DNA of 64,000 bases from NCBI GenBank assembly GCA_038210595.1, contig JBBQWN010000002.1, forward strand, positions 1 to 64,000. The letters run 5' to 3'. A program made the position numbers and the translations under genes. The notes under the pieces were generated by a model. The model saw only the letters and a list, made by a program, of their open reading frames with translations, was not told the origin of the DNA and did no database searches. This document shows positions 16,606 to 24,804 of this stretch, in pieces; the stretch's first letter is position 1; each line of letters starts with the position of its first letter. This DNA comes from Glacieibacterium sp038210595. Its GTDB lineage: Bacteria > Pseudomonadota > Alphaproteobacteria > Sphingomonadales > Sphingomonadaceae.

Positions 16606-17868
16606 TCAGCGGTCGATCAGTCCCTCGTGCTTGGTGTCGGGCAGCAGCAGCGCCGCGACCAGCGAGACGCCGCACATGCCCGCGACGTACCAGAAGAACC
16701 AGGCCTCGTGCCCGGCGCTCTTGAACGCCAGCGCGACATATTCGGCGGTGCCGCCGAACAGCGACACCGACACCGCATAGGGCAGGCCGACCGCCAGCGC
16801 GCGGACGTTGGCGGGGAACAGCTCCGCCTTCACCAGGCCGCTGATCGCGGTGTAGCAACTGAGCACGGTCAGCGCGGCGAGGATCAGGACGAAGGCTTCG
16901 CTCTGGCTGCGGACGCTGCCCAGCGCGGTCAGCAGCGGCACCGTGCCGAGCATGCCGATCAGGCCGAAGGCGATCAGCTGCGGCTTGCGCCCGAGCCGGT
17001 CCGACAGCGCCCCGAACAGCGGCTGGAGCAGCAGGTAGCCGACCAATGTCGCGGCGCTGGTGGCGCTCGCCTCCGCCTTGGTCCAGCCGGCGGTGTTGAC
17101 CAGAAATTTCTGCATATAGGTCGTGAAGGTGTAGAAACTCAGGCTGCCGCCGGCGCCCAGCATGACCACCAGCGCGGCACGGCGGCGATGCTCCCACAGC
17201 CGGGCGAAGACCTGGCCGCGGTCGGCGGGGAGGGTGGTGAAGGCCTCGGTCTCGGCGATGCTGCGCCGCAGCCACAGCGCCACCAGCGCACCCAGGCTGC
17301 CGATCGCGAACGGGATGCGCCAGCCCCAGTCGTTCAGCTCCGCCTCGCTCAGCGTCGCCTGCAGGACGACCGCGACGGCGAGCGCCAACAGCTGCCCGCC
17401 GATCAGGGTAACATATTGGAACGATGCGGCAAAACCCCGGTGCCGGGGGCCGGCGATCTCGCTCATATAGGTGGCGGACGCGCCGTACTCGCCGCCCACC
17501 GACAGGCCCTGCAGCAGCCGCGCGAGGACCAGGATGACGGGCGCGGCGACGCCGATGCTGGCATGGCCGGGCGCCAGCGCGACGATCGCCGAGCCGCTCG
17601 CCATCAGCAGCACCGACAGGCTCAGCGCCGCCTTGCGCCCGTGCCGGTCGGCATAGACCCCCAGCCACCAGCCCCCGACCGGCCGCATCAGGAAGCCCAC
17701 CGCAAACACCGCCGCCGCACTCAGCAGCTGCGCGGTCTGGTCCCCCGTGGGGAAGAAGACATGGGCGAAGTAGAGCGAAAACGCCGAATAGACGTAGAAA
17801 TCATACCATTCGACCAGATTACCAATCGACCCGCCGGCCAGCGAACGGAACCGGCCCCCCGGCGTCAC
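16606..17868 (-). CDS. MFS transporter, metabolite:H+ symporter (MHS) type
   Basis: Inner-membrane proton symporter of 420 residues with 12 predicted helices. The N-terminus (SLAGGSIGNLVEWYDFYVYS) and the loop motif DRHGRKAAL are typical of the MHS branch (KgtP, ProP, ShiA, citrate permeases). GLSVGGEYGASATYMSE is the family signature after helix 4. Likely substrates are dicarboxylates or other organic acids, but specificity is not readable. GTG at 17868 starts 1 base after the secG stop, so the two are co-transcribed. Confidence 0.92.
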   Translation of the reverse strand: MTPGGRFRSLAGGSIGNLVEWYDFYVYSAFSLYFAHVFFPTGDQTAQLLSAAAVFAVGFLMRPVGGWWLGVYADRHGRKAALSLSVLLMASGSAIVALAPGHASIGVAAPVILVLARLLQGLSVGGEYGASATYMSEIAGPRHRGFAASFQYVTLIGGQLLALAVAVVLQATLSEAELNDWGWRIPFAIGSLGALVALWLRRSIAETEAFTTLPADRGQVFARLWEHRRRAALVVMLGAGGSLSFYTFTTYMQKFLVNTAGWTKAEASATSAATLVGYLLLQPLFGALSDRLGRKPQLIAFGLIGMLGTVPLLTALGSVRSQSEAFVLILAALTVLSCYTAISGLVKAELFPANVRALAVGLPYAVSVSLFGGTAEYVALAFKSAGHEAWFFWYVAGMCGVSLVAALLLPDTKHEGLIDR

Positions 17869-17869
17869 G

Positions 17870-18196
17870 CTATTGCGCGAGTGGCACGCCGGCGGGCGCG
17901 GGCGGGGTCTTGGCGGGCGCGATCTGGGCCGCGGGCGTCGCCAGCGAGGTGTCGATGACCCGCGCCTTGTGCCCCGCAGCCGCCAGCACCGCGAGGATGA
18001 TGCTGGTCGCGATGAACATCGAGGCGAGCACCGTCGTCGAGCGAGTCAGCAGGTCGGCCGCGCCGCGTGCGCTGACCAGTCCGCCGCCAGTACCGCCGCC
18101 GATGCCGAGTCCGCCGCCCTCCGAACGCTGGATCAGGATGACGAAGCATAGCGCGACGGCGATGAGGGTGTGGATGACGAGGACGAAGGTGGACAT
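17870..18196 (-). CDS. secG: protein translocase subunit SecG
   Basis: Small inner-membrane subunit of the SecYEG channel, 108 residues with two transmembrane helices (about 4-22 and 53-73). The conserved LIQRSEGGGLG loop joins them and an Ala/Pro-rich tail follows. ATG at 18196 gives the family start (MSTFVLVIHTLIAV). It lies 51 bases downstream of tpiA on the same strand, an arrangement frequent in bacteria. Confidence 0.95.
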   Translation of the reverse strand: MSTFVLVIHTLIAVALCFVILIQRSEGGGLGIGGGTGGGLVSARGAADLLTRSTTVLASMFIATSIILAVLAAAGHKARVIDTSLATPAAQIAPAKTPPAPAGVPLAQ

Positions 18197-18247
18197 TGGA
18201 GGCTTCTCGGGAGACGGGATCAGGCCCGGCATGTAGCCGTGGCGGCG

Positions 18248-18967
18248 TCAGTCCGCAACCGGAGCGGCGGCGGCAATCGCCAGCAGGCTCGCCGCGGTCA
18301 GGCTGGCACCGCCGACCAGCGCACCGTCGACGTTCGGCAGACCGAGCAGCGCGGCCGCGTTGTCGGGCTTGACCGAGCCGCCATAAAGGATGCGGACCGC
18401 CGGTCCAACGGCGGCGCGGATCATCGCGTGCATGGCAGCGACGTCATCGAGCGTCGGTGTGCGGCCGGTGCCGATCGCCCACACCGGCTCGTAGGCGACG
18501 ACAATGCGGTGGGCGCGGTCGGCGGGCAGCGACCCCGCGAGCTGGGCGGCAACCACTGCCGCTGCCTGTCCGGCGTCGCGCTGTGCCTCGGTCTCGCCGA
18601 CGCAGACGATCGCGGTGAGGCCGGCGGCAACGGCGGCGCGAGCCTTGGCCAGCACCGTCGCATCGGTCTCGCCGCAATCGGCGCGGCGCTCGCTGTGACC
18701 GACGATGACGAGGGTTGCGCCCGCATCGGCGAGCATCGCGGCCGAGATGTCGCCGGTATGGGCTCCGTGCGGCGCGGCGTGGACATCTTGCCCGCCGATC
18801 GCCAGCCGCGACCCGGCGGCGGCGCGAGCAGCTCGCTCGATGAGGGTGAACGGCGGGCAGATCGCCAGCTCGGCCGCTTCAGGAACGGCCGTCGCTACGG
18901 CCGCAACCTGGACCAGTGCGGCGGCGAGGCCGTGCATCTTCCAATTGCCGACGATGAGCTTGGTCAT
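18248..18967 (-). CDS. tpiA: triose-phosphate isomerase
   Basis: Interconverts glyceraldehyde-3-phosphate and dihydroxyacetone phosphate. It is a 239-residue TIM barrel with the catalytic Lys in VGNWKMHG, the electrophile His in VGHSERR, the catalytic base Glu in AYEPVWAIGTG, and phosphate-binding YGGSV and GGASL. It is divergent from ppiD across about 100 bases that should hold both promoters. Confidence 0.97.
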   Translation of the reverse strand: MTKLIVGNWKMHGLAAALVQVAAVATAVPEAAELAICPPFTLIERAARAAAGSRLAIGGQDVHAAPHGAHTGDISAAMLADAGATLVIVGHSERRADCGETDATVLAKARAAVAAGLTAIVCVGETEAQRDAGQAAAVVAAQLAGSLPADRAHRIVVAYEPVWAIGTGRTPTLDDVAAMHAMIRAAVGPAVRILYGGSVKPDNAAALLGLPNVDGALVGGASLTAASLLAIAAAAPVAD

Positions 18968-19067
18968 CGGGGTCGCGTAGCGCGCGACGCGGACGTCGCC
19001 AAGCCCGGCTTGCCGCCTGTGACGCCCGTCCCTATGGTCCGCGCCGCTTCAACCGGTCCGGAATTCA

Positions 19068-20954
19068 ATGCTCGCTTTCATTCGCAAATGGCTGACTTCG
19101 TGGCCAGTACTGGCTTTGCTCGGCCTGGTTCTCATCGCATTCGTGGTGACCGGCGTCGGCGATCCGTTCGGCGGTGGTGGCGGTGCCGGCGGCGATCTTG
19201 CGCGCGCCGGCGACCAAAAGGTCACACAGGCTCAGGTGCTGAGCCGTTTCGAGCGCGTCGTTACCGATGCCAGGGCCCGGAGTCCCGGTCTGACCCAGGC
19301 CGAAGCGGCGCGGCAGGGCGGCATCGAGGCGATCACCCAGCAGTTGGCCGGCGCGGCGGCACTCGACGCGTTCGCAGCGAAGCATGGCATCGCGGTCAGC
19401 GACCGTGCCGTCGGCGGCGCCATCGGCTCGATCGCGGCGTTCCAGATTGGCGGCAAGTTCGACCAGGCGACCTATGAGCGGCTGCTCGCGCAGCAGCGGA
19501 TCCGCGAACCCGCGTTCCGCGAAGAGGTCCGCACCGACCTGCTGCGCAAACAACTGCTGATCCCGGCCGCGACCGGTGCGCAAGTGCCGCGCGGCGTGGC
19601 AGCGCCCTATACGCGGCTGCTGCTCGACGTGCACGAGGGGGCGGCCGCAACCGTGCCGCCCCCCGCCGTCGCCGCGCCTACGCTGGCGCAGGTCGCGGCT
19701 TATTATGCCAGCCACAAGGCGCGGTTCATGGCACCCGAGCGACGCGGCTTCCGCTACGCGCTGATCGATCGCGCCGGGCTGGGGGCCAAGGTCGCCGTCA
19801 GCGATGCAGAAGTCGCGGCCGACTATGACAAGAACCGCGAAACCTATGGCGCGGTCGAGCAGCGGCGGTTGTCGCAGCTGGTGCTGCCCGACGAAGCGAA
19901 GGCCAAGACGTTCGCCGCCGCCGTAAAGGGCGGCGCGGCTTTCCCGGCTGCGGCCGCGCAAGCGACCGGCGCGAGCGCCAGCGACGTCGCGCTCGGCCTG
20001 CTGAGCCGGGATAAGTTCGCGTCGGCCTCCACCGCTGCCCTCGCGGCACAGGTGTTCGCCGCGGCCAGCGGGACGGTGATCGGTCCGGTCCGGACCGACT
20101 TTGGCTGGAACGTGGTCCGCGTCGACGAGATTGTCGCGCCGAAAGGCAAGTCGCTGGCTGAATTGCGTCCGATCATCCTCGCCAAACTGACCGACACCAA
20201 GGCGGAGACGGCGCTGGCCGATGTCGTCGCCAAGCTTGAGGATGGCCTGAGCAGCGGCAAGAGCTTTGCCGACGCGGCCAAGGAACAGGGCCTGCCCACC
20301 GAGACGGTCGCGCCGCTCGGCAAGGGCGGCGGCGCGCCTGCGATCGCACCGGTCGTGGCGAAGGCTTTCGATCTTGATCCTGCCGACGGCGCGACCGTCG
20401 TCGAACTGGGCGACGGCCGCTTCGCCCTGATCGAACTTGGTCAGACATTGGCGCCCGCGCCCATTCCACTTGCCCAGGTCGAAGGCGCGGTGGCGACGGC
20501 GTGGACGCTCGAAGCGCGCATCAAGGCGGCGCGCGCGGTCGCGGACGCGGTTGTCGCGGATACCGGCAAGGGTATGGCGTTTGACACGGCCGCGGTTAAG
20601 CGCGGGCTGAAACCGCCCCAGATAATCAGGGTGCGCCGCATCGACGTGCTGCAGCAGGCGAAGCCGTCGCCGGCGCTGGCACAGTTCGTTTCGCTGAGCG
20701 CCGGGAAATCGCGAATCCTGGCGGCGCCGGACGGCGCGACCCTGATCCTGCATGCCGACCGGGTGATCCCGGGAGACGTGGCGTCGGCAACGCCGCTCCT
20801 CGAACAGACGCGGCAGCAATTGAAGGACGTCGCGCCGGACGAGCTCGCCAGCGCATTCGGCCGCGCGGTCGAGCGCGAGGTCGGCATCAAGCTGAACACG
20901 GCGGCGATCGCGGCGACGCAGCAGCGGATCATCGGCGACGCCACGCCCAAGTGA
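19068..20954 (+). CDS. ppiD: peptidylprolyl isomerase, PpiD/SurA-like
   Basis: Periplasmic folding factor anchored in the inner membrane. It is 628 residues: an N-terminal anchor (about 8-30), a SurA-like N-domain (about 30-170), a parvulin-type rotamase domain in the middle (about 240-350, with GPVRTDFGWNVVRVDEI), and a C-terminal helical part. PpiD assists folding of outer-membrane and secreted proteins near the Sec exit. In sphingomonads it typically precedes trpE; here its stop overlaps the trpE GTG by 4 bases. Confidence 0.92.
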   Translation: MLAFIRKWLTSWPVLALLGLVLIAFVVTGVGDPFGGGGGAGGDLARAGDQKVTQAQVLSRFERVVTDARARSPGLTQAEAARQGGIEAITQQLAGAAALDAFAAKHGIAVSDRAVGGAIGSIAAFQIGGKFDQATYERLLAQQRIREPAFREEVRTDLLRKQLLIPAATGAQVPRGVAAPYTRLLLDVHEGAAATVPPPAVAAPTLAQVAAYYASHKARFMAPERRGFRYALIDRAGLGAKVAVSDAEVAADYDKNRETYGAVEQRRLSQLVLPDEAKAKTFAAAVKGGAAFPAAAAQATGASASDVALGLLSRDKFASASTAALAAQVFAAASGTVIGPVRTDFGWNVVRVDEIVAPKGKSLAELRPIILAKLTDTKAETALADVVAKLEDGLSSGKSFADAAKEQGLPTETVAPLGKGGGAPAIAPVVAKAFDLDPADGATVVELGDGRFALIELGQTLAPAPIPLAQVEGAVATAWTLEARIKAARAVADAVVADTGKGMAFDTAAVKRGLKPPQIIRVRRIDVLQQAKPSPALAQFVSLSAGKSRILAAPDGATLILHADRVIPGDVASATPLLEQTRQQLKDVAPDELASAFGRAVEREVGIKLNTAAIAATQQRIIGDATPK

Positions 20955-22405
20955 GCGCGGCGCGGCTCGCCTGGCAGCGGATCGTCGCGGATACCGAGAC
21001 GCCGGTCGGCGCGATGCTGAAGCTGGCGCGGCCGGGCGAGGGGGCGTTCCTGCTCGAATCGGTCGAGGGCGGCGCGGTGCGCGGGCGTTATTCGCTGATC
21101 GGGCTCGACCCGGACCTGGTCTGGCGCGCGACCGGCGACACCTGCGAGATAAACCGGCAGTGGCAGGCCGACCGGACGGCGTTCTCCGCCTGTCCTGGCG
21201 GTGTGCTCGCCAGCCTGCGCGCGCTGGTCGCCGAGTGCCGGATCGAGGTGCCGCCGGAATTGCCGCCGGCGCTGTCGGTGCTGGTCGGCTACATGGGTTA
21301 TGAGACGGCACGGCTGTCGGAACCGCGCCTGCCGCCCCCGGGCGACGATCCGCTCGGGCTGCCCGACATGGTGTTCGTCCGGCCGGCGCTGCTGCTGGTC
21401 TTCGACCGGCTGAAGGACGAACTGTTCCTGGTCGCCCCGGTTTATGCGGGCGGCGACGAAGGCCGCGCCCGCGAGCGGATCGATGCCGCCGCCGCCCGCC
21501 TGTCGCAGCCGGTGCCGGCGGGGCGCGCCGGACACGCAACGTTGCCCGACGGTGCACCCCGGGCGGTGCTGCCAGCGGGTGCCTATGCCGCGATGGTGGC
21601 GCGCGCCCAGGCCTATATCGCGGCTGGTGACATCTTCCAGGCGGTGCTGGCGCAGCGCTTCACCATCGACTTTCCGCTGCCGCCGCTCGACCTGTATCGC
21701 GCGCTGCGGCGGATAAACCCGTCGCCGTTCCTGTATTTCCTCGACCTGCCGGGCTTCGCGCTGATCGGCTCCAGCCCGGAGATCCTGGTGCGGGTCCGCG
21801 ACGGCGAGGTGACCATCCGGCCGATCGCCGGGACGCGGCCGCGCGGGCGCGACGCGGTCGACGATGCGCGGCTGCGCGACGAACTGCTGAGCGATCCCAA
21901 GGAGCTTGCCGAACACCTGATGCTGCTCGATCTCGGCCGCCACGATACCGGGCGAGTGGCAGCATCGGGCAGCGTCACCGTCACCGACCGCTTCGGGGTC
22001 GAGTTCTACAGCCACGTGATGCACATCGTGTCGAATGTGCGCGGCCGGCTCAAGCCCGGTTGCGACGCCATCGACGCGCTGCTCAGCGGCTTCCCGGCCG
22101 GCACAGTGACCGGGGCGCCCAAGGTCCGGGCGATGGAGATCATCCGCGAGCTCGAGCCCGAGAAGCGCGGTGCCTATGCCGGCGGCGTCGGCTATTTCGC
22201 GCCCGACGGATCGATGGACAGCTGCATCGTGCTGCGCACCGCGGTGGTCAAGGACGGCGTCATGCACGTCCAGGCCGGGGCCGGCATCGTCGCCGACAGC
22301 ATCGCGGCGAACGAGCAGGCCGAGTGCGAGGCCAAGGCGGGTGCACTTGTCGCAGCCGCGCGCGAGGCGCTGGCGCGCGCCGGCGAGGCCGGATACGGGC
22401 AATAG
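20951..22405 (+). CDS. trpE: anthranilate synthase component I
   Basis: Converts chorismate and ammonia to anthranilate; 484 residues. The LLES motif near residue 34 belongs to the tryptophan feedback site. The chorismate-binding C-terminal half carries PSPFLYF, IAGTRPRG, DPKELAEHLMLLDLGR and FPAGTVTGAPKVRAMEII. The start is GTG at 20951, within the ppiD stop. No leader-peptide attenuator can exist because there is no intergenic space. Confidence 0.97.
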   Translation: MSAARLAWQRIVADTETPVGAMLKLARPGEGAFLLESVEGGAVRGRYSLIGLDPDLVWRATGDTCEINRQWQADRTAFSACPGGVLASLRALVAECRIEVPPELPPALSVLVGYMGYETARLSEPRLPPPGDDPLGLPDMVFVRPALLLVFDRLKDELFLVAPVYAGGDEGRARERIDAAAARLSQPVPAGRAGHATLPDGAPRAVLPAGAYAAMVARAQAYIAAGDIFQAVLAQRFTIDFPLPPLDLYRALRRINPSPFLYFLDLPGFALIGSSPEILVRVRDGEVTIRPIAGTRPRGRDAVDDARLRDELLSDPKELAEHLMLLDLGRHDTGRVAASGSVTVTDRFGVEFYSHVMHIVSNVRGRLKPGCDAIDALLSGFPAGTVTGAPKVRAMEIIRELEPEKRGAYAGGVGYFAPDGSMDSCIVLRTAVVKDGVMHVQAGAGIVADSIAANEQAECEAKAGALVAAAREALARAGEAGYGQ

Positions 22406-22423
22406 CAGCGCAGGAGACAGATC

Positions 22424-22705
22424 ATGGTTAAGGCAGTCTGGAACGGCGTCACCATCGCCGACACCGACGACACGGTGGTGGTCGAGAACAACCACTACTT
22501 CCCGCTGTCGGCGATCGACCCGGCGCTGCTGAAGCTCAGCCAGACGACCAGCGTCTGCGGCTGGAAGGGCCTTGCGAACTATTACACACTGAGCGCCGGC
22601 GGGGCGGAGAACAAGGACGCGGCGTGGTATTATGCCGACCCGAAGGATGCCGCTGCGAACATCAAGGGCCGCGTCGCCTTCTGGAAGGGCGTCAAGGTCG
22701 GGTGA
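22424..22705 (+). CDS. DUF427 domain protein
   Basis: 93-residue small cytoplasmic protein. The pattern VKAVWNGVTIADTDDTVVVENNHYFP, then CGWKGLANYYTL and AAWYYADPKDAAANIKGRVAFW is typical of DUF427 (a compact beta fold). AGGAGA is 8 bases upstream of the ATG. It sits between trpE and trpG, on the same strand, in what is otherwise a contiguous tryptophan operon. Function unknown; a role in tryptophan synthesis is not implied. Confidence 0.9.
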   Translation: MVKAVWNGVTIADTDDTVVVENNHYFPLSAIDPALLKLSQTTSVCGWKGLANYYTLSAGGAENKDAAWYYADPKDAAANIKGRVAFWKGVKVG

Positions 22706-22739
22706 CGCCGCCGCGGCGAGCCGCTAGACGGGCCGCGCC

Positions 22740-23339
22740 ATGATCCTTGTCATCGATAACTACGACAGCTTCACCTATAATCTCGTTCACTATCTCCAGG
22801 AGCTGGGGGCAGCGGTCGAGGTCGTGCGCAACGACGCGCTGACCGTGGCCGACGCCATGGTGCTAGCCCCGCAGGCGGTGCTGCTGTCGCCGGGGCCGTG
22901 CACGCCGAACGAGGCCGGGATCAGCCTCGACCTGATTGCGGCGGCGGCCGCCGCCGGGTTGCCGGTGCTGGGCGTCTGCCTCGGCTATCAGGCGATCGGC
23001 CAGGCGTTCGGGGCGAAGGTCGTCCGCGCCCCCCACGTCATGCACGGCAAGACCTCGGCGATCCGCCACGACGGCACCGGCGTCTTCGCTGGCCTGCCCA
23101 GCCCCTACACCGCGACGCGCTACCATTCGCTGATCCTGGCCGGTCCGCTGCCGGCACCGCTGGTCGCCACGGCGTGGACCGACGACGGCATCGTCATGGG
23201 GCTGCGCCACGCCACGTTGCCGCTCCACGGCGTGCTGTTCCACCCCGAGAGCATCGCCAGCGAGCACGGGCACGCGCTACTCGGCAACTTCCTGTCGCTG
23301 GCCGGGATCGCGCACACGCCGTTGGTGGTCGCGGCATGA
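22740..23339 (+). CDS. trpG: anthranilate/aminodeoxychorismate synthase component II
   Basis: Glutamine amidotransferase subunit that feeds ammonia to TrpE, and in many bacteria to PabB. It has 199 residues, with IDNYDSFTYNLVHYL at the start, the nucleophile Cys in GVCLGYQAIGQAFG, and His/Glu in LFHPESIASEHG. Its stop overlaps the trpD ATG (ATGA). Confidence 0.96.
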   Translation: MILVIDNYDSFTYNLVHYLQELGAAVEVVRNDALTVADAMVLAPQAVLLSPGPCTPNEAGISLDLIAAAAAAGLPVLGVCLGYQAIGQAFGAKVVRAPHVMHGKTSAIRHDGTGVFAGLPSPYTATRYHSLILAGPLPAPLVATAWTDDGIVMGLRHATLPLHGVLFHPESIASEHGHALLGNFLSLAGIAHTPLVVAA

Positions 23340-24331
23340 GCACCATGATCTGGCTTCCCGACCCGCGCGAAGCCCTGGATGCGGTCGGCGCCGAAGCAGC
23401 GTTCGGTGATATCCTGGACGGGCGAGTGCCCGATGCGGCCATCCATGACTTCCTGCTCGGCATCACGCTGCGCGACGAGACCGCCACGGAGATCGCCGCT
23501 GCCGCCCGCGCACTGCGGGCGCGAATGATTATTGTCCGCGCGCCCGTCGGAGCAATCGACGTCTGCGGCACCGGCGGCGACGGCGCGCACAGCCTCAACA
23601 TCTCGACCGCGGTCGCCATCGTAGTGGCGGCGTGCGGCGTGCCGGTCGCCAAGCATGGCAACCGCGCCGCTAGCAGCAAGGCGGGCGCGGCGGACACGCT
23701 GGAGGCGCTCGGCCTCGATCTCGATCGCGCGTCGGCCAGCGCCGAGGACGCCCTGAACGAGCTCGGCATCGCCTTCCTGTTCGCGCAGAAGCACCACCCG
23801 GCGCTCGGCCGCCTCGCGCCGATCCGCCGCGCCATCGGGCGGCGGACGATCCTGAACCTGCTCGGCCCGCTCGCCAATCCGGCCGGCGTCACGCGGCAAC
23901 TGGTCGGCGTCGCGCGGGTCGATTACCTGGGCGTCGTCGCCGCGGCCCTGGCAAAGCTGGGCACGGATGCGGCGCTGGTCGTATCGGGTGAGGACAATCT
24001 CGATGAGTTGTCGATCGCCGGGTCCAGCCGCGCGCTCGCCATCGGCAACTGCGGCGCGCCAGAACAGCATATTGTGCCGGAAGACTGTGGCCTGATCCGT
24101 CACCCGCTCGGCGCGCTGCGTGGGGGCGACCCCGGCTTCAACGCTGCGGCGCTGACTGCTTTGCTCGCTGGCGAACCGGGGGCCTACCGCGACGCGGTGC
24201 TGCTGAACACGGCCGCCGCGCTGATCGTCGCGGGCACGGCGCGCGACTGGCGCGATGGCGCCCAGACTGCTGCGGCGACGATCGACGACGGGCGCGCGGC
24301 GGCGCTGCTCAAGGCGTGGCTGGCGTTCTGA
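23336..24331 (+). CDS. trpD: anthranilate phosphoribosyltransferase
   Basis: Transfers phosphoribosyl from PRPP to anthranilate; 331 residues. The PRPP/anthranilate site motifs are DVCGTGGDGAHSLNIST and KHGNRAASSKAGAADTLEALG; LLGPLANPAG is also present. In related genomes trpC follows directly. Here the 3' end overlaps a convergent fur gene by 23 bases and trpC is 4.5 kb away. Confidence 0.97.
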   Translation: MSTMIWLPDPREALDAVGAEAAFGDILDGRVPDAAIHDFLLGITLRDETATEIAAAARALRARMIIVRAPVGAIDVCGTGGDGAHSLNISTAVAIVVAACGVPVAKHGNRAASSKAGAADTLEALGLDLDRASASAEDALNELGIAFLFAQKHHPALGRLAPIRRAIGRRTILNLLGPLANPAGVTRQLVGVARVDYLGVVAAALAKLGTDAALVVSGEDNLDELSIAGSSRALAIGNCGAPEQHIVPEDCGLIRHPLGALRGGDPGFNAAALTALLAGEPGAYRDAVLLNTAAALIVAGTARDWRDGAQTAAATIDDGRAAALLKAWLAF

Positions 24332-24731
24332 CGCAGTCGGCACAGAAGCCGCGATAGGTGACCTCCGCCTCGTCGATCACGAAGCCATCGGCCAGCGTCG
24401 CGTCCAGACACGGTGCCGCGCCGATCGCGCAATCAACATCCACGACCGTGTTGCAGCTCCGGCAGACGAAGTGGTGGTGGTTGTCCCGGATGCGCGTCTC
24501 ATAAAGCATCGGGCCGCCGTCGACGATGAAGCGACGCAGGAGACCGGCTTCGGCAAGATGGGCCAGGCAATCGTAGATCGCCTGATGCGATACGCCCGGC
24601 AGCACGCCGGCGACATCGCCCAGGACGACCGCGGCACTGCCATGCGGCCGGCGTGCCACCGCTTCGAGAACGGCGACGCGCTGGCGTGTAACCCGCAGCC
24701 CGGCGTCACGTATGGCCGTGCGCGCTTCCAT
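24309..24731 (-). CDS. Fur-family transcriptional regulator (probable peroxide/iron regulator of katG)
   Basis: 140-residue metal-dependent repressor. The winged-helix domain (about 8-80) includes VSHQAIYDCLAHLAEAGLLRR. The metal and dimer domain carries NHHHFVCRSCN (HHH plus first CxxC) and a second CxxC (CADC) near the C-terminus, forming a structural zinc site. It is divergent from katG, with 73 bases between the start codons and one perfect palindrome. This is the same pairing as FurA-katG of actinobacteria, so it probably represses katG and itself, responding to peroxide or iron. Which signal it senses is not readable. Confidence 0.88.
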   Translation of the reverse strand: MEARTAIRDAGLRVTRQRVAVLEAVARRPHGSAAVVLGDVAGVLPGVSHQAIYDCLAHLAEAGLLRRFIVDGGPMLYETRIRDNHHHFVCRSCNTVVDVDCAIGAAPCLDATLADGFVIDEAEVTYRGFCADCVRTPATP

Positions 24732-24750
24732 GCGACAGATTTAGCCCTTT

Positions 24751-24767
24751 TCTTGAACGATTCAAGA
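24751..24767. promoter_or_regulatory. Fur-type operator between fur and katG
   Basis: The perfect palindrome TCTTGAACGATTCAAGA has 7-bp arms and a 3-bp spacer, 20 bases before the fur ATG and 37 before the katG ATG. It is placed to control both divergent genes. A possible katG -10 (CATAAT, 24782-24787) lies just downstream. Symmetry is observed; the binding protein is inferred. Confidence 0.7.
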
Positions 24768-24804
24768 TCGTATCGATGAGCCATAATAAACGGGAGGGCG
24801 CTCG

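Noticed and set aside
19065..21557. 830-residue minus-strand ORF
   Set aside because: Lies opposite ppiD and trpE, which have full family motifs. Its sequence is Arg/Gly/Ala low-complexity, as expected from the antisense frame of GC-rich genes.
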